14,497 nt of DNA from Bacilli bacterium (GTDB lineage Bacteria; Bacillota_I; Bacilli_A; RFN20; CAG-826). Location: positions 1 through 14,497 of the forward strand of contig JAEDNC010000013.1 in NCBI GenBank assembly GCA_016302705.1. Direction: 5' to 3'. How positions within the stretch are numbered: the stretch's first letter is position 1; every line of letters begins with the position of its first letter. The translations under genes were made by a program, and so were the position numbers. Shown here in pieces: positions 13,800 through 14,497 of the stretch. The notes under the pieces were generated by a model. It saw only the letters and a program-made list of their open reading frames with translations. It did not search any database and was not told where the DNA came from.

Positions 13800-14497
13800 T
13801 TATTTTCTAACACTAGAGATAACTACGACTCCAGTTCCTTTAATAACGCATTTCTTTCCATAAGGAAGGAAGAATGTATCAAATTTCTTATATGGAAGAT
13901 CATCAACATTTCCTTCTCCTTCTAAGAAGGTGAAAGAGATAAACGAATCCCCATTTGCGTTAAGTTCTAATTCGTTATTAACATTCACTCTTTTGACTGT
14001 GAAATATTTACAGTCCATGAGTAAATCACTATTAATAATAGGTTTCTTATATGTTTTATAGTCAATAACATCTAAAGCTTTATCAATATGTAATTCACGA
14101 TAATTACCAAATTTATCTTTTCTTAAATAGTCATATAAGCGATATGTAAGGTCACTATTTTGTTGGATTTCAATTAATCTCACACCTTTACCAATCGCAT
14201 GGATTGTACCTGGAGTAATGATATATGTATCTCCAGGTTTAGATTCATAGAAATTTAAGGTATCAAGAAGGGTGTTATTTCTTAATCTTTTCTCCACTTC
14301 TTCTTTTGTATAGTCTTTATTAAATCCAACATACACTCCACATCCAGGATCACAGTCGATAACATGCCACATCTCACTCTTACCGAATGAGTGTTCTCTA
14401 CTTAATGCATAATCATCACTTGGGTGAACTTGAACTGATAAGTTATCTCTTGCGTCAATTAACTTAATTAAGATTGGGAAAAATGGGAAAGAATCTT
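13800..14497 (-). CDS. manA: Class I mannose-6-phosphate isomerase, 5' end cut by window
   Basis: A partial gene: 231 codons to the stop, continuing past the right edge; the frame is open from 14495. It interconverts mannose-6-phosphate and fructose-6-phosphate using zinc. The sequence FPFFPILIKLIDA is followed by NLSVQVHPSDDYA (Gln and His zinc ligands), GKSEMWHVID (Glu ligand) and GDTYIITPGTIHAIG (last His ligand); then RLIEIQQNSDLTYRLYDY, typical of short Bacillus-type class I enzymes of about 315 residues. Internal ATG codons, such as the one at 14372 in SEMW, are not starts because the zinc site lies partly upstream. It leads a three-gene operon with the ROK kinase and Nudix genes; its promoter is outside the window. 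Confidence 0.93.
   Translation of the reverse strand, partial: DSFPFFPILIKLIDARDNLSVQVHPSDDYALSREHSFGKSEMWHVIDCDPGCGVYVGFNKDYTKEEVEKRLRNNTLLDTLNFYESKPGDTYIITPGTIHAIGKGVRLIEIQQNSDLTYRLYDYLRKDKFGNYRELHIDKALDVIDYKTYKKPIINSDLLMDCKYFTVKRVNVNNELELNANGDSFISFTFLEGEGNVDDLPYKKFDTFFLPYGKKCVIKGTGVVVISSVRK

Noticed and set aside
13800..14372. Short complete 190-residue gene beginning at MWHVID
   Set aside because: The frame stays open to the window edge and encodes the rest of the isomerase zinc site (QVHPSDDYA, GKSE), so the gene is longer and cut off.

Overview
The window reads as chromosome of an AT-rich, host- or animal-associated Bacillota of the Bacilli/Erysipelotrichia/Acholeplasma-like kind. The grounds are low GC, Shine-Dalgarno starts, Bacillota-type lipid genes (FakA/FakB, PlsX), a class I mannose-6-phosphate isomerase with a ROK kinase, and many short intrinsic terminators. 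This placement is inference; there is no rRNA or tRNA here. All 12 coding sequences end in TAA (nine) or TAG (three) and none in TGA.

Left part (1-1052): an RNA-like stretch of inverted repeats at the edge, a small two-helix membrane protein on the minus strand with its own promoter and terminator, and a frameshifted DUF1294-type membrane gene remnant. A plus-strand promoter at 915-942 then serves an unknown multi-pass membrane protein (1053-1715).

1846-6949 is a tight plus-strand operon: fakA, plsX, an acyl carrier protein, a DegV/FakB fatty-acid-binding protein, and a PlsC-like acyltransferase with a built-in zinc ribbon. Together they would activate fatty acids taken from outside (FakB-bound fatty acid is phosphorylated by FakA), exchange acyl-phosphate with acyl-ACP (PlsX and ACP), and acylate a lipid precursor. 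PlsY, needed for the first acylation in the usual scheme, is not in the window. A clear terminator closes the operon. It is followed by a separately promoted 605-residue lipoprotein built from five diverged copies of one domain, and then, convergently, a secreted endonuclease-I-family nuclease with an Ig-like domain, a C-terminal membrane helix and a lysine/serine-rich tail.

The most unusual part is 10850-12310, about 1.5 kb with no credible coding frame. On the minus strand it holds two apparent transcripts of one structured RNA family that I cannot name. The long one (about 1.07 kb, 11926 to about 10853) has a promoter, three tandem diverged copies of a roughly 310-nt domain, a distinct 3' domain and two terminators. 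The short one (12308 to about 11985) has one domain and the same 3' domain. Comparing the four copies shows several hairpins kept at the same place with different sequences (internal covariation), and a loop-loop pairing whose two halves change together. This is the best candidate for an undescribed system.

At the right end a minus-strand sugar operon (partial manA, ROK sugar kinase, Nudix hydrolase) runs toward the RNA locus and stops at its own terminator just before it.
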